A stretch of 55,435 nt of DNA from Candidatus Agathobaculum pullicola (GTDB lineage Bacteria > Bacillota > Clostridia > Oscillospirales > Butyricicoccaceae): the NCBI GenBank assembly GCA_019115085.1, contig DXEF01000045.1, positions 1 to 55,435 of the forward strand, written 5' to 3'. The stretch's first letter is position 1. Each line of letters starts with the position of its first letter. The notes beneath the pieces are model-generated. The model made no database searches, was not told the origin of the DNA, and saw only the letters and a program-made list of their open reading frames with translations. Of this stretch, positions 43,340 to 51,830 are shown in pieces. A program made the translations under genes and the position numbers.

Positions 43340-44000
43340 AAGTGACGTAGTATCCTAGTCAGCGCATACGATTCCCAGGACGGGCCTAAAAATCCGTAGA
43401 AGGGCATATCGATGAAGTCTCTGGTGTTTGCTTCTTACGCCCAGTTTGGGGTGGATGCTGGAGGTTAAGGCTTGCGGGCGCGCTTCAATGGCATGAAGTA
43501 CCGACCCTCTCGCCGTGGAGACCTGTATGCGTGGGGCACCTATAGCATCGTTTCGATTGACGGATGCCTTACGGTACAGGATGAAACCTGTATTGCGGTG
43601 CGGCGGGGGCTGCGCGGAATACGCCGGTCATTGTGGCCGGAGGCCCGCGCGGCGCCCAAAACGCTGTGTGCAGTGTAGCCTGCCTTGCGTGGCCATGGTG
43701 GATATCGTATCCGCCCGCGGTTTCCCGGCCAGGAACGCCGCGGGAATTGACGGTTGAAACCATGTCTGCAAAAGAGGCTAAGAATCGTGTTGCCTGTAGT
43801 GGAAATCACCTAGGCTATTCAGCAATGAGGCAGGCAGAGGATTGCAGTGCGGACTCAGTGGCAATTCGGTCCCGGTGATGGTAACATCCCGGCACGGACT
43901 TTAATGGGAAACCCCCACGACGGCGACGCGTGGCAGTCCGCGGGGAAAGCCAACCGAACCTCAAGCCGCAAGATTAACTCAGCCTGCCGTCACTTCTATT
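43340..44000 (+). ncRNA. ole: OLE RNA (ornate, large, extremophilic RNA)
   Basis: About 660 bases between ispA and dxs hold no credible gene but are rich in potential structure. An 8-bp helix closes the region: AAGTGACG at the start with CGTCACTT at the end. Internal hairpins include one capped by a GTAA tetraloop (CCGG-T-GATG-GTAA-CATC-CCGG at 43872-43892). Known OLE RNAs are ~600 bases. They lie between ispA-type and dxs genes in an operon with nusB, xseA, xseB, argR and recN, and are followed by the small membrane protein OapA, which binds OLE and holds it at the membrane. Every element of that context is present here. In Halalkalibacterium, OLE and OapA are linked to tolerance of short-chain alcohols, cold and magnesium. 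Identification rests on synteny and structure, not on an alignment. ORFs of 60-90 codons inside it are judged spurious. Confidence 0.85.
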
Positions 44001-44042
44001 TTGACGAAACAACCGTAAGGTTTTGTAATAAGGAGTATTTTT

Positions 44043-44633
44043 TTGGAAGCATCCGATAAACCGAGAAAAAAGAACCAGCCGCCGCAAAAGCCGCGGCTGA
44101 TTAACACCAAATGGGTGGCGACCATTATGCCGGTCAGCTTTGTGCTGTCGGTTGTGATGAGTTATATGTCCAATGAAGCGCTCAACAGCGCGGGCACAAT
44201 TTTATCCTTTGTGGTGCTGTTTTTCTTCATTGCTTTGGGCATAGTATTTGATATGATCGGCATTGCCGCCGCCTCCGCGACCGAAAAGGAATTTCATTCC
44301 ATGGCGGCGCACCGCGTGCTCGGCGCGAAGGAAGCGGTGTGGATGACCCGCAACGCAGAAAAGGTATCGAGCATCTGCAATGACGTGGTCGGCGATATCT
44401 GCGGCATCATTTCCGGTGCAACAGGCGCGCTGATTGTCGCCAATATCACGGCTGGGATGAACGGCGTGAAAGTGGTGTTGGTGTCGCTTTTGGTGACTGG
44501 TTTGATTTCCGCGATGACAATCGGCGGCAAAGCGGCCGGTAAAGGCGTGGCGATTGCGTTCAGCAGCCGGGTGCTGGCCATTTGCGGACGGGTGTTGTCC
44601 GTGCTGCCGCTTTCACTGGACGGCAAGAGATAG
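44043..44633 (+). CDS. oapA: OLE-associated membrane protein OapA
   Basis: A 196-residue membrane protein encoded directly after the large RNA. A basic N-terminus (KPRKKNQPPQKPR) suits RNA contact. About four membrane helices follow (24-42, 50-75, 115-138, 142-162). Between helices 2 and 3 is the polar block EFHSMAAHRVLGAKEAVWM, then NAEKVSSICNDVVGDICGI. The start is a TTG eight bases after AAGGAG; no ATG fits. In characterised species OapA binds OLE RNA as a membrane ribonucleoprotein. The order OLE-oapA-dxs is the classical one. Confidence comes from location, size and topology. The biochemical role here is inferred. Confidence 0.85.
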   Translation: MEASDKPRKKNQPPQKPRLINTKWVATIMPVSFVLSVVMSYMSNEALNSAGTILSFVVLFFFIALGIVFDMIGIAAASATEKEFHSMAAHRVLGAKEAVWMTRNAEKVSSICNDVVGDICGIISGATGALIVANITAGMNGVKVVLVSLLVTGLISAMTIGGKAAGKGVAIAFSSRVLAICGRVLSVLPLSLDGKR

Positions 44634-44662
44634 AAGAATGCTTCCTTGGTGGGAATGATGTT

Positions 44663-46534
44663 ATGAAGAGATACGGGATTTTGGACACGATCACAAGCCC
44701 AGCGGACCTGCGCGGGTTGTCATATGACAGCTTGGGGGTGCTGTGTGCCTCTTTGCGCGAGTTTATTGTCGACTCGGTTTCGCGCACAGGCGGCCATCTG
44801 GCCTCCAATCTGGGTGTGGTGGAGTTGGCTGTTGCGCTTGAGCGGGAGTTTGACTCCTCGCGCGACCGCATTATCTATGACGTGGGACACCAAAGTTATG
44901 TCCATAAAATTTTAACCGGCCGCCGTGACCGCTTTGATACATTGCGACAGTACGGCGGTCTTTCCGGTTTTATGAAGCCGGAGGAGAGCATTACCGACCC
45001 TTGTGTGACCGGGCATGCTTCGGATTCGGTTTCGGTTGCGCTGGGTATGGCGCATGCGCGCACACTGAAAAATCAGAAATACCATGTGGTAGCCGTTATC
45101 GGCGACGGCGCGCTGACCGGCGGTATGGCTTATGAGGCGCTCAGCAACGCAGGCACATCAGGGGAACCGCTTTTGGTGGTACTCAACGACAACAACATGT
45201 CGATTGCAAAGAATGTCGGCGGGCTGAGCCGGCATTTGTCGCGTCTGCGCGTCAGTCCGCGCTATCTGCATACCAAGGCTCACGTTAAAGAGCGTTTGGC
45301 ACGGATTCCGGGAGGCGGCGCGGTATCGCGCGGCATTTCTCGCATGAAAGCGCGTATGAAGGGGCTGTTGCTGCCGACCTCTTTGTTTGAACAGATGGGG
45401 TTTATCTACCTCGGGCCGGTGGATGGACACGACCTGAAAAGTGTTTGCGAGCTGCTTGCGCAGGCAAAGAAAATCAAAAAACCGGTTTTGCTGCATGTGA
45501 TGACGCAGAAGGGCCGGGGATATGCGCCCAGCGAGCGTGAGCCGGAAAAGTATCACGGTGTTTTACCGTTTGACCCGCTGACCAATGTGTTTAAAACGGC
45601 GAAAAAAGAGGATTTTTCCGCTTGTTTCGGGCGTGAACTGTGCGCTTTTGCGGAAAAGGATGCGCGTATCTGCGCGATAACAGCGGCGATGCCGTCCGGT
45701 ACAGGACTGACGCGCTTTGCCTCTTGCTTTCCGGACCGATTTTTTGACGTGGGCATCGCAGAGGAGCATGCGGTGGCTATGGCCGCGGGCATGGCGGCGC
45801 AGGGACTGGTGCCGGTGGTGGCGATATACTCCACATTCTTACAGCGCGCCTATGACCAGCTTGTGCACGATGTGGCGATTGAAGGACTGCATGTGGTGTT
45901 CTGCGTGGACCGCGCAGGCATTGTCGGCGCGGATGGCGCAACACATAACGGCGTACTGGACGTGGCATTTTTGCGTTCGGTGCCGGGGGTAAAGATATTT
46001 TGCCCGTCGAATTTCGCTGAACTGCGCAGTATGATGTCGCACGCGCTCTATCATGAGAGCGGGCCGGTGGCCATCCGCTATCCGCGCGGCGGTGAAGGTG
46101 TGTTCCGAAAGGATACCGCGGATGAGACGATTGCCTGCGTGCGGGAGGCAGCCGGTCATACCGTGACGCTGCTGACCCATGGCATTATGGTCAATGAAGC
46201 AATCGCCGCAGCGGACATTCTGGAGAGCAAGGGCATACACGCACAGATATACAAAGTCAATGCAATCGGCAACGCGCTGGCGGATGCGCTCCATGGGCGA
46301 GAGCAAGAACTGTCCGGTTGGTGCGTTGTGGTCGAGGATGTGGTGGAAAGCGGCAGTCTGGGCGAGTGGGTTGCCGCCCATCGGGGCGGTCGGGTAGACC
46401 GGCTGAATACCGGCGACCGATTCCTGCCGCATGGCGGCGTAGACGAGCTGCATCGGCATTGCGGCATTGACGCGGAAGGAATTGCTTCGTTTGTTATCAA
46501 AAACCGAAAGGGAAAGGAAAACAACCTTGGCTAA
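44663..46534 (+). CDS. dxs: 1-deoxy-D-xylulose-5-phosphate synthase
   Basis: DXS joins pyruvate and glyceraldehyde 3-phosphate, using thiamine diphosphate, to start the MEP isoprenoid pathway. The 623-residue protein has GGHLASNLGVVELAVALE and YDVGHQSYVHKILTGR. The thiamine-binding segment GDGALTGGMAYEALSNAG ends in NDNNMS. The transketolase-type domain has DVGIAEEHAVAMAAGMA and DRAGIVGADGATHNG. The ATG chosen has only a weak ribosome-binding site (GGTGGGA), so coupling to oapA upstream is likely. The stop overlaps tlyA. Confidence 0.95.
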   Translation: MKRYGILDTITSPADLRGLSYDSLGVLCASLREFIVDSVSRTGGHLASNLGVVELAVALEREFDSSRDRIIYDVGHQSYVHKILTGRRDRFDTLRQYGGLSGFMKPEESITDPCVTGHASDSVSVALGMAHARTLKNQKYHVVAVIGDGALTGGMAYEALSNAGTSGEPLLVVLNDNNMSIAKNVGGLSRHLSRLRVSPRYLHTKAHVKERLARIPGGGAVSRGISRMKARMKGLLLPTSLFEQMGFIYLGPVDGHDLKSVCELLAQAKKIKKPVLLHVMTQKGRGYAPSEREPEKYHGVLPFDPLTNVFKTAKKEDFSACFGRELCAFAEKDARICAITAAMPSGTGLTRFASCFPDRFFDVGIAEEHAVAMAAGMAAQGLVPVVAIYSTFLQRAYDQLVHDVAIEGLHVVFCVDRAGIVGADGATHNGVLDVAFLRSVPGVKIFCPSNFAELRSMMSHALYHESGPVAIRYPRGGEGVFRKDTADETIACVREAAGHTVTLLTHGIMVNEAIAAADILESKGIHAQIYKVNAIGNALADALHGREQELSGWCVVVEDVVESGSLGEWVAAHRGGRVDRLNTGDRFLPHGGVDELHRHCGIDAEGIASFVIKNRKGKENNLG

Positions 46535-47324
46535 AAAACGTTTGGATGTATTGCTTTTTGAAAAGGGATTGTGTCCTTCGCGGGAGCGTGCAAAAACCGC
46601 GATTATGGAAGGCATTGTCTATATTGCCGGGCAGAAGGCAGGCAAAGCGGGCGATATGGTGGATGAAAACGCCGAGCTGGAAGTGCGCGGCAATGAAAAC
46701 GCCTTTGTCTCCCGCGGCGGCAAGAAGATAGAAAAGGCGCTCGATTATTTTTCTATTGACCCGGCGGGGCTGGTCGTAATGGACGTAGGCGCGTCCACTG
46801 GCGGCTTTACCGATTGCCTGCTGCGGCGCGGTGCGGTCAAGGTCTATTCCATTGACGTGGGATACGGGCAGCTTGCATGGAGTCTGCGGCAGGATGCGCG
46901 CGTCAAGTGCATGGAGCGCACCAATATCCGCTATGTGACCCCGGATATGCTGGAGGAAACGCCGTCTCTATGCGTAATTGACGTGTCGTTTATCTCGCTG
47001 CGGTTGGTGCTTCCGGTGGTTTCCGGTCTGCTCACCGAGGACGGTCGTGTGGCGTGTTTGATTAAGCCGCAGTTTGAAGCAGGAAAAGGCAAGGTCGGCA
47101 AAAAAGGCGTGGTGCGCGAGCCGGAAATCCATTTGGAGGTACTCGAGCAGTTCGTGGAAAACGCGCACACGGCAGGCTTTGCCGTGCAGGATATCACGTT
47201 TTCGCCCATTAAGGGGCCGGAAGGGAACATCGAGTTTTTGGGATACTTATGGAAGCAGGGCGAGGACAGTGTGCCCGACCTGCGTGAGGTTGTGCGACAG
47301 GCACATGAAGAATTGGATGGCTGA
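46527..47324 (+). CDS. tlyA: TlyA-family S4/FtsJ RNA methyltransferase
   Basis: A 265-residue protein with an N-terminal S4 RNA-binding domain (KKRLDVLLFEKGLCPSRERA...EGIVYI) and a Rossmann methyltransferase (VMDVGASTGGFTDCLL, DVGYGQLAW, CVIDVSFISL, LIKPQFE). TlyA proteins 2'-O-methylate rRNA; YqxC in Bacillus sits in the same dxs-argR-recN context. The TTG start overlaps the dxs stop by eight bases and follows AAAGGAAAA. The stop overlaps the proposed nadK start. Confidence 0.93.
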   Translation: MAKKRLDVLLFEKGLCPSRERAKTAIMEGIVYIAGQKAGKAGDMVDENAELEVRGNENAFVSRGGKKIEKALDYFSIDPAGLVVMDVGASTGGFTDCLLRRGAVKVYSIDVGYGQLAWSLRQDARVKCMERTNIRYVTPDMLEETPSLCVIDVSFISLRLVLPVVSGLLTEDGRVACLIKPQFEAGKGKVGKKGVVREPEIHLEVLEQFVENAHTAGFAVQDITFSPIKGPEGNIEFLGYLWKQGEDSVPDLREVVRQAHEELDG

Positions 47325-48180
47325 GACAGAAATGAAGCGCTTTTTTATCTATCCCAACATGCGCAAAGAGGGCGCATACGCTGTGCTGCCGCAGGTCTGT
47401 GACCGGCTGCAGCGAGAGGGTGTCCGCCTGATGCTGCCCATGCAGCTGCGGTCGGCGGCGCTCGACCTAAGCGGTGTAGACTATATGGATACCGGTGCGG
47501 CGGTGCAGTTTGCTGATTTGGCGGTCGTGCTGGGCGGCGACGGAACCATGCTGCGTCTGGCGCGCGCGGCGGCGCAGCAGGAGCTGCCCATGCTCGGCAT
47601 CAATGTCGGACATGTCGGCTTCATGACCGAACTGGAACCGGGTGAGCTGGACGAGATGGAAAAACTTTTCCTCGGCAATTACTCGATTGACAGCCGTATG
47701 ATGCTGCATGTGGCCGTATATCGGCAGGGGAGGGCGGTGTATGAAAACGATGCGCTCAACGATATCGTGCTGGCAAAGGGCACGGCGTTCCGTGTGGTAC
47801 GCGTGCGGATTTCGGCGGATGATGAGGATGTGACTCACTTTAACGGAGATGGTTTGATTGTCGCCACGCCCACAGGGTCGACCGCTTACGGTTTGTCCGC
47901 GGGCGGCCCGGTGATTGAGCCAAGTGCGGAAAATTTGGCTGTCATTCCGATTTGCGCGCATGCGCTTGCGGCAAAGGCGTTCGTTTTTGCGCCGGAGCGG
48001 CGCATCGCGCTTTCCGCCGCCTGCGAGGGCGGCAGCGAGGTCTTTCTTTCCGCGGACGGCGGACAGGGCTTTGCCATCCGGCCGGACGATCGGGTGGAAA
48101 TCACGCGCTCACCGCTGCGTACCCGTCTGGTTCGGCTCAAAGGAATCAGCTTCTATAAAATTTTGCAGAAAAAGCTCTGA
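47317..48180 (+). CDS. nadK: NAD kinase
   Basis: NAD kinase makes NADP+ from NAD+ and ATP. The 287-residue protein has the catalytic GGDGTMLR, the NVGHVGFMTELE block, FNGDGLIVATPTGSTAYGLSAGGP and a C-terminal strand region. Start choice is uncertain. The ATG used overlaps the tlyA stop by eight bases, but an ATG five codons later gives MKRFFIYPNMRK, the usual family N-terminus. Either way it belongs to the dxs-argR-recN segment. Confidence 0.94.
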   Translation: MAETEMKRFFIYPNMRKEGAYAVLPQVCDRLQREGVRLMLPMQLRSAALDLSGVDYMDTGAAVQFADLAVVLGGDGTMLRLARAAAQQELPMLGINVGHVGFMTELEPGELDEMEKLFLGNYSIDSRMMLHVAVYRQGRAVYENDALNDIVLAKGTAFRVVRVRISADDEDVTHFNGDGLIVATPTGSTAYGLSAGGPVIEPSAENLAVIPICAHALAAKAFVFAPERRIALSAACEGGSEVFLSADGGQGFAIRPDDRVEITRSPLRTRLVRLKGISFYKILQKKL

Positions 48181-48194
48181 CAGGGGGCGCAAAT

Positions 48195-48650
48195 ATGAAG
48201 TTTCAAAGACAGGCGAAGATACTCGAGCTGATTGACCGGTTTGAGATAGAGACGCAGGAGGAGCTGACCGATCACCTGCGGGCGTTTGGCTACAATACGA
48301 CACAGGCCACGGTTTCGCGTGATATCAAGGAGCTGCGGTTGATTAAGTCGCTTTCCGCCGAAACCGGCAAATGTAAATACACGGCGGCGACGGGCGGCGC
48401 AGCAGACAGCTTTACCACTCGTCTGCGCAACATCTTTCGCGAATGTGTCACTGAGATTTCCGCTGCGCAGAACATGGTGGTCATCAAAACGCTGCCCGGA
48501 CTGGGACAGGCGGCCGCGATGGCGATTGACGCGATGCGAGCCTCGGATGTGGTCGGCACGCTCGGCGGAGACGATACGGTGTTTGCGGTTATGCGTGACA
48601 ACGAGAGCGCGGCGCGCTTTTGCCAGCAGGCACAGGACATTTTAAAATGA
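48195..48650 (+). CDS. argR: Arginine repressor ArgR
   Basis: ArgR is an arginine-dependent hexameric regulator of arginine metabolism. The 151-residue protein has an N-terminal winged helix (AKILELIDRFEIETQEELT, NTTQATVSRDIKELRLIK). The C-terminal oligomerisation and arginine-binding domain includes NMVVIKTLPGLGQAAAMAID and GTLGGDDTVFAV. AGGGGGC precedes the ATG. Its place between nadK and recN is conserved across Firmicutes. Confidence 0.95.
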   Translation: MKFQRQAKILELIDRFEIETQEELTDHLRAFGYNTTQATVSRDIKELRLIKSLSAETGKCKYTAATGGAADSFTTRLRNIFRECVTEISAAQNMVVIKTLPGLGQAAAMAIDAMRASDVVGTLGGDDTVFAVMRDNESAARFCQQAQDILK

Positions 48651-48668
48651 GCAGAGGAGGAAGCGGCG

Positions 48669-50348
48669 ATGCTGCAATTACTCCATATTGAAAATATTGC
48701 GGTCATTGAACGCGCGGACATCGAACTGGAAAATGGGCTCACCGTGCTGTCCGGCGAAACCGGCGCGGGTAAATCGATTGTTATTGACTCGATTGGCGCA
48801 ATTCTCGGCAAGCGGGTCAGCCGCGACTTGGTGCGCGCGGGTGCGCAAAAAGGCTTTGTCAGCGCGGTGTTCACCGATCTTTCGCCGGGGCTGGTCAGCC
48901 TGCTCGACGAGCTGGCACTCACGGGCGACGAGCCGGATACGCTGCATTTGCAGCGGCAGATCACAGCGGACGGCAAAAGCACCTGTCGGGTGAATATGAA
49001 GCCGGTGTCGGCTGCTGTACTGCGGCAGCTTGCGCCCTATCTAATTGATATTCACGGCCAGAACGACGGTCAGAAGCTGCTGGATGAGCAGCATCATATT
49101 GACTATCTGGACGGATATGCGGGACTGGACGCGCTGCTGGCGCAGTACCGGCCCAAATATCAGGCGCTGCTTGCGCTGCGGCGGGAGATCACTGCGCTCG
49201 AGACCGGCGAGCAGGAGCGTCTGCAGCGCATCGACATGCTCTCTTTCCACAAGGAGGAGATTGAGCAAGCGGCGCTGCAGCCCGACGAGGACGAAACGCT
49301 TGCCCAGCGCAAGGCGTATTTTGATCATGCGGGAAAGATTGCCGGCGCGCTGGAGCAGGTGCGCCTCGCGCTGAGCGGAGACGATGAGGTTGGGGGCGCG
49401 TGTGCACTGCTTGACCAGGCCGCAGCGGCGCTGGCTGGGCTGCATGAGGTATCCGAGGCGTTCGATGCGATGGCGGAACAGGCCGAGGAGGTGCGGCTGC
49501 TCGCGGCCGATCTGCGGGACAGTGTCATAAGCCGCAGCGATAATCTGGATTTTTCTCCGGCTGAGCGAGAATGGGTGGAGCAGCGGCTCGACCTGATTTA
49601 TCGGCTCAAGCAGAAATACGGCGGGACACTCGAAGAGATTGCCGCTTACCATGAGCGAATCACATCAGAACTGGAGACGCTTGCCGATTCGGACAATCGA
49701 CGGGATGCGCTGCGCGAGCAATACCGTGCAGAGCTGACCGAGGCGAAACGGCTGGCCGGACAGATTTCGGAGAAACGACGGACAGCGGCCGCCCGCTTGG
49801 AAAAGGAAATCGTGCGGGAGTTGTCCGAGCTGGATATGGACAAGGTTAAAATGCGCGTGGCGGTGCACACGGGTGCAAAGCTGGCGGCGCATGGCTTTGA
49901 CACGGTGACGTTTGAAATCTCGGTCAACCCCGGTGAACCGGAAAAACCGTTATCCAAGGTCGCCTCCGGCGGTGAGCTGAGCCGTATCATGCTGGCGCTC
50001 AAAAACGTCTTGACGGCGGGCGAGGATGTTGGTATGCTGATTTTTGACGAGATAGATACCGGCGTTTCCGGCCATGCCGCGCAGCAGATTGCGCGCAAGC
50101 TGTCCGCGATAGCAAAGAAAAAACAGACGCTGTGCGTCACGCATCTGCCGCAGATTGCGGCGATGGGCGACCATCATCTGCGTATTTCCAAATCCGTGCG
50201 CGACGGGCGCAGCTATACCGCCGTTCGGCCGATGGATCGGGCGCAGCGCGTGGACGAGATTGCGCGGCTGCTGTCCGGTGAACAGATTTCGGATGCGGCG
50301 CGCCGGAATGCCGAAGAGCTGCTGGAAATGGCAGGGCAGGAGGGCTGA
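48669..50348 (+). CDS. recN: DNA repair protein RecN
   Basis: RecN is an SMC-like ATPase acting early in double-strand break repair. The 559-residue protein starts MLQLLHIENIAVIERADIE and has Walker A LSGETGAGKSIVIDSIG, a two-part coiled coil (~160-370) and the Q-loop DIHGQNDGQ. The ABC signature is KVASGGELSRIMLALK, with Walker B LIFDEIDTGVSG and switch VTHLPQIAA. GAGGAAG precedes the ATG. It closes the long nusB-recN cluster. Confidence 0.95.
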   Translation: MLQLLHIENIAVIERADIELENGLTVLSGETGAGKSIVIDSIGAILGKRVSRDLVRAGAQKGFVSAVFTDLSPGLVSLLDELALTGDEPDTLHLQRQITADGKSTCRVNMKPVSAAVLRQLAPYLIDIHGQNDGQKLLDEQHHIDYLDGYAGLDALLAQYRPKYQALLALRREITALETGEQERLQRIDMLSFHKEEIEQAALQPDEDETLAQRKAYFDHAGKIAGALEQVRLALSGDDEVGGACALLDQAAAALAGLHEVSEAFDAMAEQAEEVRLLAADLRDSVISRSDNLDFSPAEREWVEQRLDLIYRLKQKYGGTLEEIAAYHERITSELETLADSDNRRDALREQYRAELTEAKRLAGQISEKRRTAAARLEKEIVRELSELDMDKVKMRVAVHTGAKLAAHGFDTVTFEISVNPGEPEKPLSKVASGGELSRIMLALKNVLTAGEDVGMLIFDEIDTGVSGHAAQQIARKLSAIAKKKQTLCVTHLPQIAAMGDHHLRISKSVRDGRSYTAVRPMDRAQRVDEIARLLSGEQISDAARRNAEELLEMAGQEG

Positions 50349-50351
50349 GGC

Positions 50352-50393
50352 ATGGTTATCATCGACGAGCGGTATAAGGAGCGCGCCCCGTAA
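50352..50393 (+). CDS. Possible 13-residue peptide between recN and tyrS
   Basis: An ATG seven bases after a strong AGGAGGG begins a 13-codon frame, MVIIDERYKERAP, ending in TAA. A GC-rich hairpin-like stretch (GCGCG...CGCGC) follows it. It could be a leader peptide, a remnant of a longer gene, or chance within the recN end. Nothing beyond the initiation signal supports translation. Confidence 0.25.
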   Translation: MVIIDERYKERAP

Positions 50394-50449
50394 GCGCGTG
50401 CGCGGAGTAGACGGATGAACCAAACGAAATAAATGCGGGAGAAAAACAG

Positions 50450-51673
50450 ATGACACTTTACGAAGAACTCAAAGCGCGCGGGCTGATCGCGCAGGTGACT
50501 AACGAGGAAGAAATCAGCGAAATGATAAACAACGGCAAAGCCACCTTCTACATTGGCTTTGACCCGACGGCAGACAGCCTGCATGTCGGCCACTTTATGG
50601 CGCTATGCCTGATGAAGCGCCTGCAAATGGCGGGCAACAAGCCGATCGCGCTCATCGGCGGCGGCACGGGTATGGTCGGCGACCCCTCCGGCCGCACGGA
50701 CATGCGCTCGATGATGACGGTCGAGACCATCCAGCATAATTGCGACTGCTTTAAGAAGCAGATGGAGCGCTTTATCGACTTTGGCGAAGGCAAGGCCATG
50801 ATGCTCAATAACGCCGACTGGCTGATGAAGCTCAACTACATCGAGCTGCTGCGCGAGGTTGGCGCATGCTTCTCTGTCAATAACATGCTGCGCGCGGAAT
50901 GCTACAAGCAGCGCATGGAGAAGGGTCTGAGCTTCCTCGAATTTAACTATATGATTATGCAGTCGTACGACTTCTACTACATGTTCCAGCACTACGGCTG
51001 CAACATGCAGTTCGGCGGCAACGACCAGTGGAGCAACATGCTCGGCGGCACCGAGCTTATCCGGCGTAAGCTGGGTAAGGACGCGCATGCCATGACCATC
51101 ACGCTGCTGCTCAACTCCGAGGGCAAGAAGATGGGCAAGACCGCGGCGGGCGCGGTATGGCTCGACCCGAACAAGACCTCGCCTTATGACTTTTTCCAGT
51201 ACTGGCGCAACGTGGATGATGCGGACGTGCTCAAGTGCATTCGCATGCTGACCTTCCTGCCGCTCGAGCAAATCGAGGAAATGGATAAGTGGGAAGGCGC
51301 GCAGCTGAACAAGGCAAAGGAAATCCTCGCCTATGAGCTGACCGCGCTGGTGCATGGCAAGGAAGAGGCAGACAAGGCGATGGAAGCCGCCAAAAGTATT
51401 TTTGTCGGCGGTGGCGCAAGCGAAAACATGCCGACAACAACGCTGACCGACGCGGACTTTGCCGATGGTCAGATTGGCGTGCTGACGCTGCTGGTCAAGT
51501 GCGGCCTTGCCGCCTCGAACGGTGAGGCGCGCAAGCTCGTGCAAGGCGGCGGTGTGTCCATCGACGGTGAGAAGATTGCCGACTTCAAGACGATGCTTGA
51601 CAAGGACTTTTTTGCGCAGGAGCGCATGGTCAAAAAGGGCAAAAAGACCTTCCACAAGGTTGTGTTGGGTTAA
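50450..51673 (+). CDS. tyrS: Tyrosine--tRNA ligase
   Basis: This enzyme attaches tyrosine to tRNA-Tyr. The 407-residue class I synthetase has the HIGH-equivalent HVGHF in FDPTADSLHVGHFMAL. The tyrosine-binding YDFYYMFQHY and GGNDQWSNM follow, then the KMSKS-equivalent KKMGKT and a C-terminal S4 RNA-binding domain (VKCGLAASNGEARKLVQGGGV). GGGAG precedes the ATG. Unlike many Firmicutes tyrS genes there is no room for a T-box leader, since only about 100 bases separate it from recN. Confidence 0.95.
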   Translation: MTLYEELKARGLIAQVTNEEEISEMINNGKATFYIGFDPTADSLHVGHFMALCLMKRLQMAGNKPIALIGGGTGMVGDPSGRTDMRSMMTVETIQHNCDCFKKQMERFIDFGEGKAMMLNNADWLMKLNYIELLREVGACFSVNNMLRAECYKQRMEKGLSFLEFNYMIMQSYDFYYMFQHYGCNMQFGGNDQWSNMLGGTELIRRKLGKDAHAMTITLLLNSEGKKMGKTAAGAVWLDPNKTSPYDFFQYWRNVDDADVLKCIRMLTFLPLEQIEEMDKWEGAQLNKAKEILAYELTALVHGKEEADKAMEAAKSIFVGGGASENMPTTTLTDADFADGQIGVLTLLVKCGLAASNGEARKLVQGGGVSIDGEKIADFKTMLDKDFFAQERMVKKGKKTFHKVVLG

Positions 51674-51686
51674 ACCTGACCGGAAT

Positions 51687-51730
51687 AAAAAGGCGCTGCG
51701 GCTGGAATGGCCGCAGCGCCTTGCTGTTTG
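51687..51730. terminator. Hairpin terminator after tyrS
   Basis: AAGGCGCTGCGGC pairs with GCCGCAGCGCCTT (13 bp). The tail on the plus strand, TTGCTGTTTG, is a modest T-tract. The flanking AAAAA on the left makes it a good minus-strand terminator too. Confidence 0.7.
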
Positions 51731-51769
51731 TATGACGGGGGATATGTCAGAAAGCGGCGAAAAGCGGCC

Positions 51770-51798
51770 TTGCGCATTGTTTCTCGGTGTATTATAAT
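51770..51798 (+). promoter_or_regulatory. Promoter of the apbE operon
   Basis: TTGCGC, a 17-base spacer and a perfect TATAAT, about 30 bases before the apbE start codon. Confidence 0.8.
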
Positions 51799-51830
51799 GG
51801 TACATGATTTTTTGTGATGAGGAGCACGAT

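Noticed and set aside
43472..43878. Several open frames of 60-90 codons on both strands inside the ispA-oapA gap
   Set aside because: They overlap each other, lack ribosome-binding sites and family resemblance, and lie in a structured RNA with OLE synteny.
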